Shown piece by piece: positions 45,867 through 57,598 of a stretch of DNA of 64,000 bases (position 1 is the first letter of the stretch; every line of letters starts with the position of its first letter). The DNA is from Qipengyuania gelatinilytica (lineage in GTDB: Bacteria > Pseudomonadota > Alphaproteobacteria > Sphingomonadales > Sphingomonadaceae). Where the stretch lies: positions 1,984,001 to 2,048,000 of the forward strand of contig NZ_CP081294.1 in the NCBI RefSeq assembly GCF_019711315.1, in the 5' to 3' direction. Below the pieces are notes generated by a model. The model saw only the letters and a program-made list of their open reading frames with translations. It searched no databases and was not told where the DNA came from. The translations under genes were made by a program, and so were the position numbers.

Positions 45867-47456
45867 TCAGGCCGCCTCGGCGATGTCCTCGGCAGGCTCG
45901 GTGCGGATTAAGTAATCGAACGCAGAAAGACCGGCTTTCGAGCCTTCACCCATGGCCACGACGATCTGCTTGTAGGGCACATCAGTGACGTCGCCAGCGC
46001 CGAAGACGCCGGGTAGGTTGGTGCGGCCTTCCTCGTCAGTGACGATCTCGCCGAACTTGGTGAGTTCGAGGCCGCTGCCTTCGAGCCATTCGGTGTTGGG
46101 CACGAGGCCGATCTGGACGAACACGCCTTCAAGCTCGATGCGGCGTTCCTCGCCGCTCTTGCGGTCCTTGACCACCAAGCCGTCGACCTTGCCGTCCTTG
46201 CCGGTGATCTCGGTTGTCTGGCCGCTGGTGACGATTTCCACATTGCTCATGCTGCGAAGCTTCTTTTGCAGCACCTCGTCGGCACGCAGCTTGTCGTCAT
46301 ATTCGATGAGCGTCACGTGACCCACGATCTTGGCAAGGTCGATGGCCGCTTCGACACCCGAGTTGCCGCCGCCGATCACGGCAATGCGCTTGCCCTTGAA
46401 CAGCGGACCGTCGCAATGCGGGCAATAGGCAACGCCCTTGTTGCGATATTCGGCTTCGCCCGGAACGCCGAGGTTCCGCCAGCGCGCGCCGGTCGCAAGG
46501 ATCAGGCTGCGCGCCTTGAGCGACGCGCCATTGCCGAGTTCGACCGTGTGCAATCCGCCCTCTTCCCTGGCAGGGATCAGTTTAACGGCCTTGGCGAAGT
46601 TCATGAGGTCGATCTCGTTCTCGCCGACCTGGCTTTCGAGCTGTCCGGCCAGCTTCGGACCTTCGGTATAGGCCGTGCCGGGCAGGTTCTCGATGCCAAG
46701 CGTGTCATGCAGCTGGCCGCCGAAGCGTTCGGCCGCGATACCGGTGCGAAAGCCCTTGCGCGCGGTGTAGATGCCCGAAGCCGCACCGGCGGGGCCGCCG
46801 CCGATAATCAGGACTTCGAACGGATCCTTGGCGGCGAGCTTTTCGGCTGCCTTGGCGTCGGCGCCGGTGTCGATCTTGGCGAGAATCTCGGCCAATTCCA
46901 TCTTGCCGTTGTAGAAAGGCTCGCCGTTGAGGAAGGTCGCGGGCACGGCCATGACGTCGCGCTTCTCGACTTCTTCCTGGTAGGTGCCGCCTTCGATCAG
47001 CGTTGCGGTGATGCGCGGATTTTCAAGCGCCATCAGCGTCAGCGCCTGCACCACATCGGGGCAGTTGTGGCAAGACAGCGAGAAATACATCTCGAAATTG
47101 AAATCGCCCTCGATGCCGCGGACCTGTTCCAGCAGGTCGGCGTCGACCTTGGGCGGATGGCCGCCGGCCCACAGCAGGGCGAGCACCAGCGAAGTGAATT
47201 CATGTCCCATCGGCAGGCCGGCAAAGCGGACCCACTTTTCCGCATCGCTCGCGCGGCGGATCACGAAGCTCGGCTTGCGATCATCGGTGCCGTCGAAGCT
47301 TGCGCTGACCATGTCGTGCAGCGCGGCAATTTCTTCGAGCAGCTCGCGCGTCTGACGCGATTTCTCGTTGTCGCCGAGCGAAGCGACCAGCTCGATCGGC
47401 TCGCGCAGGTTGGCGAGATAGGTCTTGAGCTGCTGGGTCAGGTTTGCATCGAGCAT
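45867..47456 (-). CDS. ahpF: Alkyl hydroperoxide reductase subunit F
   Basis: A 529-residue flavoprotein disulfide reductase that reduces AhpC with NAD(P)H. The N-terminal double thioredoxin-fold domain (1 to about 195) holds Cys129-His-Asn-Cys132. FAD-binding [19 protein letters not shown] follows at about 213, and the second redox pair CPHC at about 343-346. [16 protein letters not shown] residues ([14 protein letters not shown]) close the FAD domain. It follows ahpC by 168 nt on the same strand; several hairpins lie between, so its level may be set separately. Confidence 0.97.
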   Translation of the reverse strand: MLDANLTQQLKTYLANLREPIELVASLGDNEKSRQTRELLEEIAALHDMVSASFDGTDDRKPSFVIRRASDAEKWVRFAGLPMGHEFTSLVLALLWAGGHPPKVDADLLEQVRGIEGDFNFEMYFSLSCHNCPDVVQALTLMALENPRITATLIEGGTYQEEVEKRDVMAVPATFLNGEPFYNGKMELAEILAKIDTGADAKAAEKLAAKDPFEVLIIGGGPAGAASGIYTARKGFRTGIAAERFGGQLHDTLGIENLPGTAYTEGPKLAGQLESQVGENEIDLMNFAKAVKLIPAREEGGLHTVELGNGASLKARSLILATGARWRNLGVPGEAEYRNKGVAYCPHCDGPLFKGKRIAVIGGGNSGVEAAIDLAKIVGHVTLIEYDDKLRADEVLQKKLRSMSNVEIVTSGQTTEITGKDGKVDGLVVKDRKSGEERRIELEGVFVQIGLVPNTEWLEGSGLELTKFGEIVTDEEGRTNLPGVFGAGDVTDVPYKQIVVAMGEGSKAGLSAFDYLIRTEPAEDIAEAA

Positions 47457-47508
47457 GGACGGACTCCGGGCGTTGGGCGGTGACGGGTTTCGAAAAATAA
47501 GGGGAGTA

Positions 47509-47549
47509 AAGACCCGGGAGCTAAGGGGGGGAGGATGCTCCCGGGTCTT
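47509..47549 (-). terminator. 13-bp hairpin between ahpC and ahpF
   Basis: AAGACCCGGGAGC (47509-47521) and GCTCCCGGGTCTT (47537-47549) are perfect arms with a 15-nt loop. On the minus strand the stem is followed by TACTCCCC and, further on, TTATTTTT. It may be a leaky terminator or mRNA stabiliser that lowers ahpF relative to ahpC. A second smaller hairpin, CCCGAG (47557-47562) with CTCGGG (47571-47576), lies just before it. Confidence 0.65.
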
Positions 47550-47624
47550 CCAGCGACCCGAGATTATATTCTCGGGCTGGGGGTGGAGCCACTAGGCAGC
47601 CCCACCTTAACAGGAACTGTCAGC

Positions 47625-48191
47625 TTAGATCTTGCCGACGAGGTCGAGCGAGGGTGCAAGCGTGTCGCTGCCTTCTTCCCATGCGGCCGGGCAGACCTGG
47701 CCGGGATTGGCGCGGACGTACTGTGCAGCCTTGATCTTGCGGGCGAGTTCGTTGGCATTGCGGCCGACGCCTTCACAGGTCTGTTCCATGATCTGGATCA
47801 CGCCATCGGGATCGACGACGAAGGTTGCACGGTCGGCAAGGCCTGCGCCTTCACGCAGCACATCGAAGTTGGTCGCAAGGACGTGGTTCTGGTCGCCGAG
47901 GAACGGGAAGTTCAGCTTGCCGATCTTCTCGCTGGTGTCGTGCCATGCCTTGTGGCTGAAGTGCGTGTCGGTCGACACGGCATAGACTTCGACGTCCATC
48001 TTCTGGAGCATGGCGTACTGTTCGCCCAGGTCTTCCAGTTCGGTCGGGCAGACGAAGGTGAAGTCGGCCGGATAGAAGAAGAAGACGGCCCACTTGCCCT
48101 TCACATCTTCGTCGGTGACTTCGAAAAAGTCCTTGCCTGCCTGGAAGGCGGTGGCGTTGAACGGCTTGATGGTGCTGCCGATGATACCCAT
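47625..48191 (-). CDS. ahpC: Alkyl hydroperoxide reductase subunit C (typical 2-Cys peroxiredoxin)
   Basis: A 188-residue peroxiredoxin. Peroxidatic Cys48 in [13 protein letters not shown], Arg in the [14 protein letters not shown] region, and resolving Cys167 in GQVCPAAW. It reduces hydrogen and alkyl peroxides and is recycled by AhpF, encoded next. The start at 48191 ([13 protein letters not shown]) has GGAGAA upstream. The promoter region contains a CAATCGATTG palindrome at 48296-48305. Confidence 0.97.
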   Translation of the reverse strand: MGIIGSTIKPFNATAFQAGKDFFEVTDEDVKGKWAVFFFYPADFTFVCPTELEDLGEQYAMLQKMDVEVYAVSTDTHFSHKAWHDTSEKIGKLNFPFLGDQNHVLATNFDVLREGAGLADRATFVVDPDGVIQIMEQTCEGVGRNANELARKIKAAQYVRANPGQVCPAAWEEGSDTLAPSLDLVGKI

Positions 48192-48291
48192 TGGTTGTTC
48201 TCCGTTGTTCGGGTTGAAACTGATGGGTCCCAGATAGGGTGTGCTGCGATGCACAAAAGCGATATGTTGCGATTGCGAACATCGGAATTTT

Positions 48292-48306
48292 CAATCAATC
48301 GATTGG
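48292..48306 (-). promoter_or_regulatory. CAATCGATTG palindrome upstream of ahpC
   Basis: CAATCAATCGATTGG contains the perfect palindrome CAATCGATTG (48296-48305), about 105 nt upstream of the ahpC ATG. It matches one arm of the katG upstream repeat (CCAATCGATT). Confidence 0.45.
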
Positions 48307-48344
48307 AACTTTCGCAAAGCGCAACGAACGCGTCATTCGCTTGC

Positions 48345-48394
48345 TAAAAACGCAACAAAGGGCCGGAGTGCAGTGCACGCCAGCCCCTTGTTAC
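48345..48394 (-). terminator. Terminator of the alpha/beta hydrolase gene
   Basis: A long imperfect stem (AACAAAGGGCCGGAGTGC pairing with GTGCACGCCAGCCCCTTGTT, about 48354-48392) followed on the minus strand by GCGTTTTT. It lies about 15 nt past the hydrolase stop. Confidence 0.8.
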
Positions 48395-48407
48395 GCTTTC
48401 AAGAGCC

Positions 48408-49235
48408 TTAGTTAGCGGAGAAAAATTCCCCGAGATCCTTTGCCAGTCGGTCGGTCACCGTGGCGAAGACGGCGTGGGGTTCGTCTTCATATTCGATCAG
48501 CGTTGCGCTTTCGACTTTTTCGGCCACCTGGCGGCCCGTGGCATCGATCGGCACGGTCTTGTCTTCGGTGCCATGGATGACCAGCGTCGGTACCTTGAAA
48601 TGCGGAAGGTCGGGACGGAAATCGGTGTAGGCAAAGGCCGCGGCGGATTGGAGCGTGGCATATTGCGCGCTCTTCATCGTGGTCAGCCAGGCCCAGTGAC
48701 GCTCTTCGTCGCTGACCTGCGTTCCCGGGCCACCGACGCCATAGAAATCCTTGAAGAAATCGATGAAGAAGGCGCGGAAGTTATCCTTCATGCCCTTGGT
48801 CATTTCCTGGAAGGTTTCGTCCGGCACGCCGTCGGGATTGTCGTCGGTCTTGAGCATATAGGGCACGACCGAGCTTACCAGCGCCGCTGCGCTGACGCCC
48901 TTGCCGTCGTGACGGCTCATATAGCGGGCGATCTCGCCCCCACCCATGGAGAACCCGGCGAGGCCGATATTCTCCGTGATGCCCAGATGCGCGATGAGGT
49001 CTGCCAGATCGTCGCTGAAGGTGTCGTAATCGTAACCGCCCGCCGCGTGGTCCGAGCGTCCGAAGCCGCGCCTGTCATAGGCAATGGCGCGCATGCCCTT
49101 GTCAGCAAGATGCATCATCACCGGATCCCAGCTGTCGCCCGACAGCGGCCAGCCGTGGATCAGGATGACAGGACGACCTTCGCCCAGTTCCTTGAAGCGA
49201 ATTTTGGTCCCGTCGCGTGTGGCGAAATGCGGCAT
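48408..49235 (-). CDS. Alpha/beta hydrolase (non-haem chloroperoxidase/esterase-like)
   Basis: A 275-residue alpha/beta hydrolase with oxyanion motif HGWPLSGDSW, nucleophile Ser96 in GFSMGGG, acid Asp225 in HGTEDKTVP and His254 in DEPHAVF, so the triad is complete. The YDRRGFGRSD stretch is typical of cofactor-free haloperoxidase/arylesterase-like enzymes. The substrate is unknown; the neighbouring peroxide genes may be coincidental. A 17-bp palindrome lies 16-32 nt before the start. Confidence 0.92.
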   Translation of the reverse strand: MPHFATRDGTKIRFKELGEGRPVILIHGWPLSGDSWDPVMMHLADKGMRAIAYDRRGFGRSDHAAGGYDYDTFSDDLADLIAHLGITENIGLAGFSMGGGEIARYMSRHDGKGVSAAALVSSVVPYMLKTDDNPDGVPDETFQEMTKGMKDNFRAFFIDFFKDFYGVGGPGTQVSDEERHWAWLTTMKSAQYATLQSAAAFAYTDFRPDLPHFKVPTLVIHGTEDKTVPIDATGRQVAEKVESATLIEYEDEPHAVFATVTDRLAKDLGEFFSAN

Positions 49236-49250
49236 GCAGTGTCTTCCTTT

Positions 49251-49267
49251 TCAAACTGTTAGTTTGA
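49251..49267 (-). promoter_or_regulatory. 17-bp palindrome before the hydrolase gene
   Basis: TCAAACT (49251-49257) and AGTTTGA (49261-49267) are perfect arms with a 3-nt centre, 16-32 nt before the hydrolase ATG. It looks like a repressor operator; no regulator gene lies next to it. Confidence 0.5.
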
Positions 49268-49443
49268 GACCAGAAAACCTGACTCCCATTTCTGGTTCCG
49301 ACGCAGCGGACCGAAGCCTGTCGGACGGCGCTCAGCCGGAACGGGTCCCCCACGCAGCGGCATCCGCAAGAAAAGTCCCAGAAATCGCTTCGCTCGCAGC
49401 GCATTTCTGCTAATGCGAATTCTTAGCAATAAAAGGATTCGAA

Positions 49444-49947
49444 ATGCGTAAGCTTGTTACCGTCGCTGCCTTCACCGCCAGCACCCTCGCTCTCGTCGCT
49501 TGCTCGGGCGCCGAAGAAGCGGCCCCTGCCGCCGATGAGGCTGCGGCGACCGACACCGTGGAGACCGAAACCGAGACTGCCGGCGTCCTCGACGCCAGCA
49601 CCGCTACGGCCGAGCAGCTTGCTGCCATCGACACCGTATCCGAGGAACTCGCTGCCGCGATCGTTGCGGGCCAGCCCTATGCCGATGTCACCGCATTCAA
49701 CGCCAAGCTGCTTGAAACCCTGTCGCCGGACGAAGCCGCTGCAGTGCTCGAAACCGTGTTCGTGCCGGTCAATCTCAACGAGGCCACCGAAGAGCAGATC
49801 CGCCTGATCCCGGGCATGACCGACAAGATGGTCCACGAGTTCGAAGAATATCGTCCCTATGCGGACATGGGCGAATTCAACCGCGAGATCGGCAAGTATG
49901 TGGACGAGGCCGAAGTGGCCCGCTTCCGCAACTACGTCACTCTCTGA
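49444..49947 (+). CDS. Helix-hairpin-helix lipoprotein (ComEA-like)
   Basis: A 167-residue protein with a lipoprotein signal (FTASTLALVACSG, Cys20) and an acidic Ala/Glu/Thr-rich linker. Two helix-hairpin-helix-like units follow: LDASTATAEQLAAIDTVSEELAAAIVAG (about 49-76) and PVNLNEATEEQIRLIPGMTDKMVHEFEEYRP (about 109-139). The second closely resembles ComEA-type DNA-binding repeats. The lipid anchor places it outside the cytoplasm, so DNA uptake or another periplasmic role is possible but not shown. Its 3' end overlaps the convergent gene by 16 bp. Confidence 0.85.
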   Translation: MRKLVTVAAFTASTLALVACSGAEEAAPAADEAAATDTVETETETAGVLDASTATAEQLAAIDTVSEELAAAIVAGQPYADVTAFNAKLLETLSPDEAAAVLETVFVPVNLNEATEEQIRLIPGMTDKMVHEFEEYRPYADMGEFNREIGKYVDEAEVARFRNYVTL

Positions 49948-50516
49948 CGATATTGCAGCACGACCCTGGCCCCTTCGATCGCCACCAGGATCCCGACATG
50001 GATCCAGGCGGTGGTCGGATCGAAAGCGGACAGGACCCAGTGCAGGAAGACCAGCACCGCTGCCGGATAGACGAGCCGGTGCAGCGTCTTCCATGACCGC
50101 TTGAGTGCCCTCGTCGCGATGTCGTTCGATGTCGCGGCGAGCGGTACGAACAGCGCAAAGGCCAGCCAGCCGGCGAGCAGGTAAGCGTCGCCCATTTCCG
50201 CCAGCACTGCGGAAAGCGAGGCCTTCTTCCAGAGATAGATCGCGGTGTGGAACGCAGCATAGCCAAAGCTCGCCACGCCGATGTCCCGCCTGCGCCGCAT
50301 CAGCCAGACGGCCCACTTCTGCTTGCGGGAGGCGAGCCGGATCGGCGTCACTGCCAGCGTCGCCAGCAACAGCCACGCCGCCCAGTCTCCGCTATCGGCG
50401 ATCGCATGGCCGTAGCCATAAAGATCGGGCGTCATGATCCAGCGCCAGCTCATCCAAATCCCGGGCAGGGCGAGCACCAGCCACAGCAAGGGGCGCGAAT
50501 TGGCGAGGGTCTTCAT
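49932..50516 (-). CDS. Ferric-reductase-like haem membrane protein (MsrQ-like)
   Basis: A 194-residue protein with about six helices and the ferric-reductase-like transmembrane domain. Likely haem-ligand His lie in SFGYAAFHTAIYLW and in LHRLVYPAAVLVFLHWVL, the MsrQ/YedZ pattern. MsrQ passes electrons to the periplasmic methionine sulfoxide reductase MsrP; no msrP gene is adjacent. The N-terminal helix starts LLWLVLALPGIWMSW. It overlaps the helix-hairpin-helix gene tail to tail; aroC ends 28 nt upstream on the same strand. Confidence 0.87.
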   Translation of the reverse strand: MKTLANSRPLLWLVLALPGIWMSWRWIMTPDLYGYGHAIADSGDWAAWLLLATLAVTPIRLASRKQKWAVWLMRRRRDIGVASFGYAAFHTAIYLWKKASLSAVLAEMGDAYLLAGWLAFALFVPLAATSNDIATRALKRSWKTLHRLVYPAAVLVFLHWVLSAFDPTTAWIHVGILVAIEGARVVLQYRQRVT

Positions 50517-50544
50517 TTCGGGCAGACTTCCGGACGAACGCTGC

Positions 50545-51612
50545 CTAGCCGCATTGCGCGCGGTGGAGCAGCTTATGATCCGCCAGCACCAGCGCCATCA
50601 TCGCTTCGACCACGGGCGTTCCGCGAATGCCGACACAGGGATCGTGCCGGCCCTTGGTGCGAACCTCGGTCGCCTTGCCCTCGCGGTCAACGCTGGCAAC
50701 CGGCGTGAGGATCGAGCTGGTCGGTTTGAACGCAACGCGGCAAACCACCGGCTGGCCGGTTGAAATCCCGCCAGCGATACCCCCCGCGTGGTTGGCGGCG
50801 AACTCGACGCCCTCTTCTCCGGGTGACATGGCATCGGCGTTCTGCTCGCCGGTGAGGCGCGCGGCATCGAAACCGTCGCCGATCTCCACGCCCTTGACCG
50901 CATTGATGCTCATCATCCCTGCGGCAAGGTCGCTGTCGAGCTTGGCATAGACCGGCGCGCCCCATCCCGCGGGCACTCCCGTAGCCACGCATTCGACGAC
51001 CGCGCCGAGCGAGGAGCCTGCCTTGCGCGCATCGTCTACCAGCGCCTCCCAACGCTTTGCGGCCTCGGCATCAGGGCACCAGAAGGGATTGCGTGCGATC
51101 TCATCGCGGTCGAACTTGGCCGTATCGATCCGGTCGCCGCCGATCTCTGCAACATAGGCGAGGATTTCGACCTCGGGGATCGCCAGCCGAGCCACCGCAC
51201 CTGCCGCCACGCGCATCGCCGTCTCGCGCGCGCTGCTCCGCCCGCCACCGCGATAGTCGCGAAAGCCGTATTTCGCGTCATAGGCATAGTCGGCATGGCC
51301 GGGGCGATAGGTGTTCGCGATCTCGGAGTAGTCCTTAGAACGCTGGTCCTTGTTTTCGATCAGCAGCGAGAGCGACGTGCCGGTCGTCTTGCCCTCGAAC
51401 ACGCCCGACAGGATGCGGACCTCGTCCGGCTCCTGCCGCTGCGTGGTGAACTTGTTCTGCCCGGGTTTCCTCGCATCGAGGAAGGGCTGGATGTCCGCCT
51501 CGCTCAGTTCGATACCCGGCGGGCACCCGTCGACAACCGCGCCGATGGCAGGGCCATGGCTTTCCCCCCAGGTGGTGAAGCGAAGCACGCGTCCGAATGT
51601 GTTCCAGCTCAT
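50545..51612 (-). CDS. aroC: Chorismate synthase
   Basis: A 355-residue enzyme making chorismate from EPSP with reduced FMN, the last shared step of aromatic synthesis. N-terminal [32 protein letters not shown] (two motifs: TTWGESHG and VVDGCPPG), then [21 protein letters not shown] and GGISTGQPV are diagnostic. The start at 51612 is fixed by MSWNTFG. It is divergent from ruvA, with 78 bp between them. Confidence 0.97.
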   Translation of the reverse strand: MSWNTFGRVLRFTTWGESHGPAIGAVVDGCPPGIELSEADIQPFLDARKPGQNKFTTQRQEPDEVRILSGVFEGKTTGTSLSLLIENKDQRSKDYSEIANTYRPGHADYAYDAKYGFRDYRGGGRSSARETAMRVAAGAVARLAIPEVEILAYVAEIGGDRIDTAKFDRDEIARNPFWCPDAEAAKRWEALVDDARKAGSSLGAVVECVATGVPAGWGAPVYAKLDSDLAAGMMSINAVKGVEIGDGFDAARLTGEQNADAMSPGEEGVEFAANHAGGIAGGISTGQPVVCRVAFKPTSSILTPVASVDREGKATEVRTKGRHDPCVGIRGTPVVEAMMALVLADHKLLHRAQCG

Positions 51613-51690
51613 GCGACTCTTCCTGTCGCAACTGTGGGCGCGTGTCCATTCGCGCTGGACCAATTCCTTCTTCTCGCCCAAGAACAAACC

Positions 51691-52296
51691 ATGATTGCAA
51701 AGCTGAAAGGCCTGCTCGACGAAACGGGCTCGGACTGGGCGGTGATCGACGTCTCGGGCGTGGGTTACCTGGTCCATTGCTCGACCAAGACACTCGCCGC
51801 GCTGGGCGAGAAGGGCGAAGCCTGCACCATCTACACCGACCTGCAAGTCTCGGAGAACGATATGCGGCTGCTGGGCTTTGCCGAAGCAGCCGAACGCGAC
51901 TGGTTCCGCCTTTTGACGCAGGTACAGGGTGTGGGCAGCAAGGTCGGGCTCGCGATCCTCTCGGCGCTGTCGACCGGCGAGGTACAGCAGGCCTGCGCCA
52001 ATGGCGATGCAGCCACCGTGGCGCGCGCGCAGGGCGTGGGACCCAAGTTGGCCGGACGCATCGTCAACGAGCTGAAGGACAAGGCCGGCGCGCTTCCGGG
52101 CGGAGGCTCTGCGGGAGGCATGGCTCCGGTGACCCCGGCAGGTGGCGCAAGCGCCGATGCGGTGAGCGCGCTCGAAAACCTCGGCTTCAAGCCTGCCGTG
52201 GCAGCACGCGCGGTTGCGGCGGCACAGGGCGAATTGGGCGAAGGCGCAAGCGAGGGCGACCTCATCCGCGTCGCATTGAAGAGGGCAGCAGGATGA
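51691..52296 (+). CDS. ruvA: Holliday junction helicase subunit RuvA
   Basis: A 201-residue junction-binding protein: OB domain with [11 protein letters not shown] and GVGYLVHCS, HhH region [20 protein letters not shown] and [21 protein letters not shown], a flexible Gly/Ala/Pro linker (about 133-152), and the RuvB-binding domain III. The start at 51691 is fixed by homology. The stop overlaps the DsrE-like gene (ATGA). ruvC is not next to it. Confidence 0.96.
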   Translation: MIAKLKGLLDETGSDWAVIDVSGVGYLVHCSTKTLAALGEKGEACTIYTDLQVSENDMRLLGFAEAAERDWFRLLTQVQGVGSKVGLAILSALSTGEVQQACANGDAATVARAQGVGPKLAGRIVNELKDKAGALPGGGSAGGMAPVTPAGGASADAVSALENLGFKPAVAARAVAAAQGELGEGASEGDLIRVALKRAAG

Positions 52297-52850
52297 AAGT
52301 GACGGCATTGAAACTTGGCCTGATGAGCGCAGCTGCGGCGCTGCTGGCGACGGCGGTGAGCGCGCAGGACATGAGTGCGTTCAGGACCGGTCCGGTGTTC
52401 GAGGACTTCGGCCCGCATGCTCCGGTCGAAGGCGTCGAGACCTTTGCGACCGATACCGAATTTGCGCACAGCTTCGACGTCGCCGAGCCTGCCAAGGACG
52501 GCGGCCGCAATCGCGGCTTCGAGAGCGCGGCGCGCTTCATCAACATGCATGTCGCGCATGGCGTGGCCGAAGAAAACATCCGCGTCGCCGTGGTGGTGCA
52601 TGGCAAGGCGGTCCACGACCTGCTCTCGGCCGAGGGCTGGGCGGCGCACGATCTGGAAGGCGAGAACGGCAGTGCTGCCATGGTCCGCGCGATGCTGGAC
52701 CACGGCGTGCGGTTCATCGTCTGCGGCCAGAGCGCGGCGGCCTATGGCGTGACCAAGGACGAGCTGACCGAGGGTGTCGAAATGGACCTCTCCGCCATGA
52801 CCGCCCATGCGAAGCTTCAGCAGCGCGGCTATACGGTGAACCCGTTTTGA
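52293..52850 (+). CDS. Exported DsrE-like protein
   Basis: A 185-residue protein with a signal peptide ([24 protein letters not shown]). The DsrE/DsrF-like fold shows [31 protein letters not shown] and [20 protein letters not shown], with one Cys in the position used by sulfur-carrier relatives. Its role in the periplasm is unknown. It is embedded between ruvA and ruvB, coupled to ruvA by ATGA and overlapping the next small gene by 4 bp, so co-transcription is likely but a functional link to recombination is not. Confidence 0.88.
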   Translation: MKVTALKLGLMSAAAALLATAVSAQDMSAFRTGPVFEDFGPHAPVEGVETFATDTEFAHSFDVAEPAKDGGRNRGFESAARFINMHVAHGVAEENIRVAVVVHGKAVHDLLSAEGWAAHDLEGENGSAAMVRAMLDHGVRFIVCGQSAAAYGVTKDELTEGVEMDLSAMTAHAKLQQRGYTVNPF

Positions 52851-53065
52851 GCTTCTTATCTGAACTTAAGGCTGGCTGGGGCGAACCCTATCGTTGGCGA
52901 ACGACTGTTAGAAGATACTCGCCATGGCTCTTCAATGGGCTGTTTCCCAAAGGCGAAGACTGCGAGATTTTTGGTGCCGAGCACAGTTGGTATAACTTGG
53001 ACAATGTGAATTCGGCCTGTTTGCATTGCAAAGTCATCATGCCGGGACAACGATGGAAGCAATGA
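52847..53065 (+). CDS. 72-residue protein of unknown function, AT-richer than its surroundings
   Basis: A TTG-initiated ORF (TTGA overlap with the previous stop) ending in an ATGA overlap with ruvB. The protein has a Trp/Tyr-rich body ([24 protein letters not shown]), [17 protein letters not shown] and a C-terminal CLHCKV knuckle that could bind metal. Base composition and codons (TTA, CTT, AAA, TTT, GTT) differ clearly from both neighbours. I recall similar short hypothetical proteins in related genomes but no function. Both overlaps argue that it is translated; the composition suggests acquisition by transfer. Confidence 0.65.
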   Translation: MSFLSELKAGWGEPYRWRTTVRRYSPWLFNGLFPKGEDCEIFGAEHSWYNLDNVNSACLHCKVIMPGQRWKQ

Positions 53066-54087
53066 CCGAATCCGTCCCCCTCCATTCGCCCGACCGCCAG
53101 CCGGAAGACCCGGATGCGGCGCTGCGCCCGAAATCGCTCGCCGAGTTCGTCGGGCAGAAGGCGGCGCGCGAGAATTTGCGGGTGTTCATCGAGGCGGCGA
53201 AGAACCGCGGCGAGGCGATGGACCATGTGTTGTTTTTCGGCCCGCCGGGGCTGGGCAAGACCACGCTGGCGCAGATCGTGTCCAAGGAACTGGGCGTGGG
53301 CTTCCGCGCTACCAGCGGCCCGGTGATCGCCAAGGCGGGCGACCTTGCCGCACTGCTTACCAATCTCGAGCCAAACGACGTGCTCTTCATCGACGAGATC
53401 CACCGCCTCAATCCGGTGGTCGAGGAAGTGCTCTATCCGGCGATGGAAGACCGCGCGCTCGATATCATCATCGGCGAGGGCCCCTCGGCGCGCAGCGTGC
53501 GCATCGACCTGCCGCCTTTCACGCTGGTCGGGGCGACCACGCGGCAAGGACTGCTGACCACGCCCTTGCGCGACCGTTTCGGCATTCCGGTGCGGCTCAA
53601 CTTCTACACCGAGGACGAGCTCTTGAAGGTCGTATCCCGCGGTGCAGGGCTGCTTGGCATGGGTATCGACGAGGGCGGCGCGCGCGAGATTGCCCGCCGG
53701 TCGCGCGGCACCCCGCGTGTCGCAGGTCGCCTGATGCGCCGCGTTCGCGATTTCGCGTCCGTGCTGGGTGAGGCGACCGTGACCACCAGGGTTGCCGACG
53801 AGGCGCTGACCCGGCTCGAGGTCGACAGCCTCGGCCTGGATGCGATGGACCGCCGCTACCTCACCATGATCGCGACCACCTACAAGGGCGGACCCGTGGG
53901 CGTGGAAACGCTCGCGGCGGGTCTGAGCGAGCCTCGCGATACGGTCGAGGAAGTGATCGAGCCTTACCTGATCCAGCTGGGCCTCATCGCCCGCACCGCG
54001 CGCGGTCGCATGCTCAACGATGGCGGCTGGACGCATCTCGGCATCGCTCCGCCGAGCAAGCCGCAATCGGACATGTTCGACAAGTAA
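53062..54087 (+). CDS. ruvB: Holliday junction branch migration ATPase RuvB
   Basis: A 341-residue AAA+ motor: Walker [10 protein letters not shown] at about 60, Walker B/sensor [40 protein letters not shown] and the C-terminal winged helix ending [10 protein letters not shown]. It drives branch migration on RuvA-bound junctions. The start at 53062 (MTESVP) overlaps the stop of the 72-codon gene; ATG 53053 is an alternative. It converges on the rhodanese gene with four bases between stops. Confidence 0.97.
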   Translation: MTESVPLHSPDRQPEDPDAALRPKSLAEFVGQKAARENLRVFIEAAKNRGEAMDHVLFFGPPGLGKTTLAQIVSKELGVGFRATSGPVIAKAGDLAALLTNLEPNDVLFIDEIHRLNPVVEEVLYPAMEDRALDIIIGEGPSARSVRIDLPPFTLVGATTRQGLLTTPLRDRFGIPVRLNFYTEDELLKVVSRGAGLLGMGIDEGGAREIARRSRGTPRVAGRLMRRVRDFASVLGEATVTTRVADEALTRLEVDSLGLDAMDRRYLTMIATTYKGGPVGVETLAAGLSEPRDTVEEVIEPYLIQLGLIARTARGRMLNDGGWTHLGIAPPSKPQSDMFDK

Positions 54088-54091
54088 CGCC

Positions 54092-54525
54092 TCAGCGGCG
54101 CGGATCGTCGCTCGGATCGTTGGAAACCGTGGGGTAGCCCGCGTCGGCGCGGATGCCGCCTTCGAGATGACGCACCACCGTGCCGCGATATTCGGCGAGG
54201 CGCTCGGCAGCGATGCCCGAACGGCGCGAAGATCCGCAATAGAGTATGACCTCGCGGGTCGTGTCGACCGGAATGGAGGCCGGGTCGAAATGAGTCAGCG
54301 GCGCATTGAGCGCGCCCGCGATCCGGCTGTCGGCGAATTCATAAGGCGTGCGCACGTCGATCAGCACGACCTCGCCCGCCTCGACCAGAGTGGCGAGCTG
54401 CTGCGCATTGACGGTGGCGACACGCGCGCTCGCGATGTCGGCACTGTCGGGTCTGGCATACCCGCCGGCACCCGCGCAGCCTGCAAGGGCAAGCGGCGCG
54501 AGTGCGGCGAGGATGCTTTTCCGGA

Positions 54526-54529
<4 letters not shown>
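54092..54529 (-). CDS. Rhodanese-like lipoprotein
   Basis: A 145-residue protein with lipoprotein signal ([18 protein letters not shown], Cys18) and a single rhodanese domain: [22 protein letters not shown] and the active-site loop YCGSSRRS with Cys98, then LEGGI. It may transfer sulfane sulfur in the periplasm; substrate unknown. Its start overlaps the acnA stop (ATGA), so it is probably co-expressed with aconitase. Confidence 0.92.
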
Positions 54530-57201
<2,672 letters not shown>

Positions 57202-57430
57202 GCGGGGCTTAGTCCTTTCTGAATGGAGCCGTCACCTGACCAATGGGCAGGGCGGCAAAATGTGCCGCGCCTGTGCGCTGTGACGGGGAAAAAATCAAGG
57301 GTGGGCGCTCTTCGGGAACGCTTCATCGGGAACCAAGAAAGCTCTTCAGGGGTTATTAAGGCAAAATCTGGGCAACCATAGCGCATGGCCACAAACCGCC
57401 GGAAGCGCGCGGCCCGATGAGGAGTTTATT

Positions 57431-57598
57431 ATGTCTAACCCGCGGAAAGCGACGCAGGCGTCGCGCCGAACCCTTCATGTCGCCGTTACAGCTGCCGTTC
57501 TCGGTGTAGCAGCCATGTTCACCGCCGCATTCACCTTTGCCGGCGATGAAGCGCAGGCAAGCGAACCGACGCAGGTCGCGGTTGCCGCGCAGCGCTAG
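57431..57598 (+). CDS. 55-residue exported or single-pass peptide
   Basis: A short ORF with GAGGAG upstream of the ATG. It has a basic start (MSNPRKATQASRRTLH), a hydrophobic Ala-rich helix (about 17-40) and a short polar tail after EAQASEP. It looks like a small secreted or membrane-anchored peptide. Its stop shares a CTAG with the stop of the convergent EamA gene. Function unknown. Confidence 0.6.
   Translation: MSNPRKATQASRRTLHVAVTAAVLGVAAMFTAAFTFAGDEAQASEPTQVAVAAQR

Noticed and set aside
47535..48347. A 270-codon plus-strand ORF over ahpC
   Set aside because: It lies wholly opposite ahpC and has no recognisable domain or RBS.
49236..49443. Possible tRNA or small RNA in the gap before the helix-hairpin-helix gene
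   Set aside because: Inverted repeats are present, but there is no cloverleaf or CCA-end pattern; the repeats fit operator or promoter elements better.
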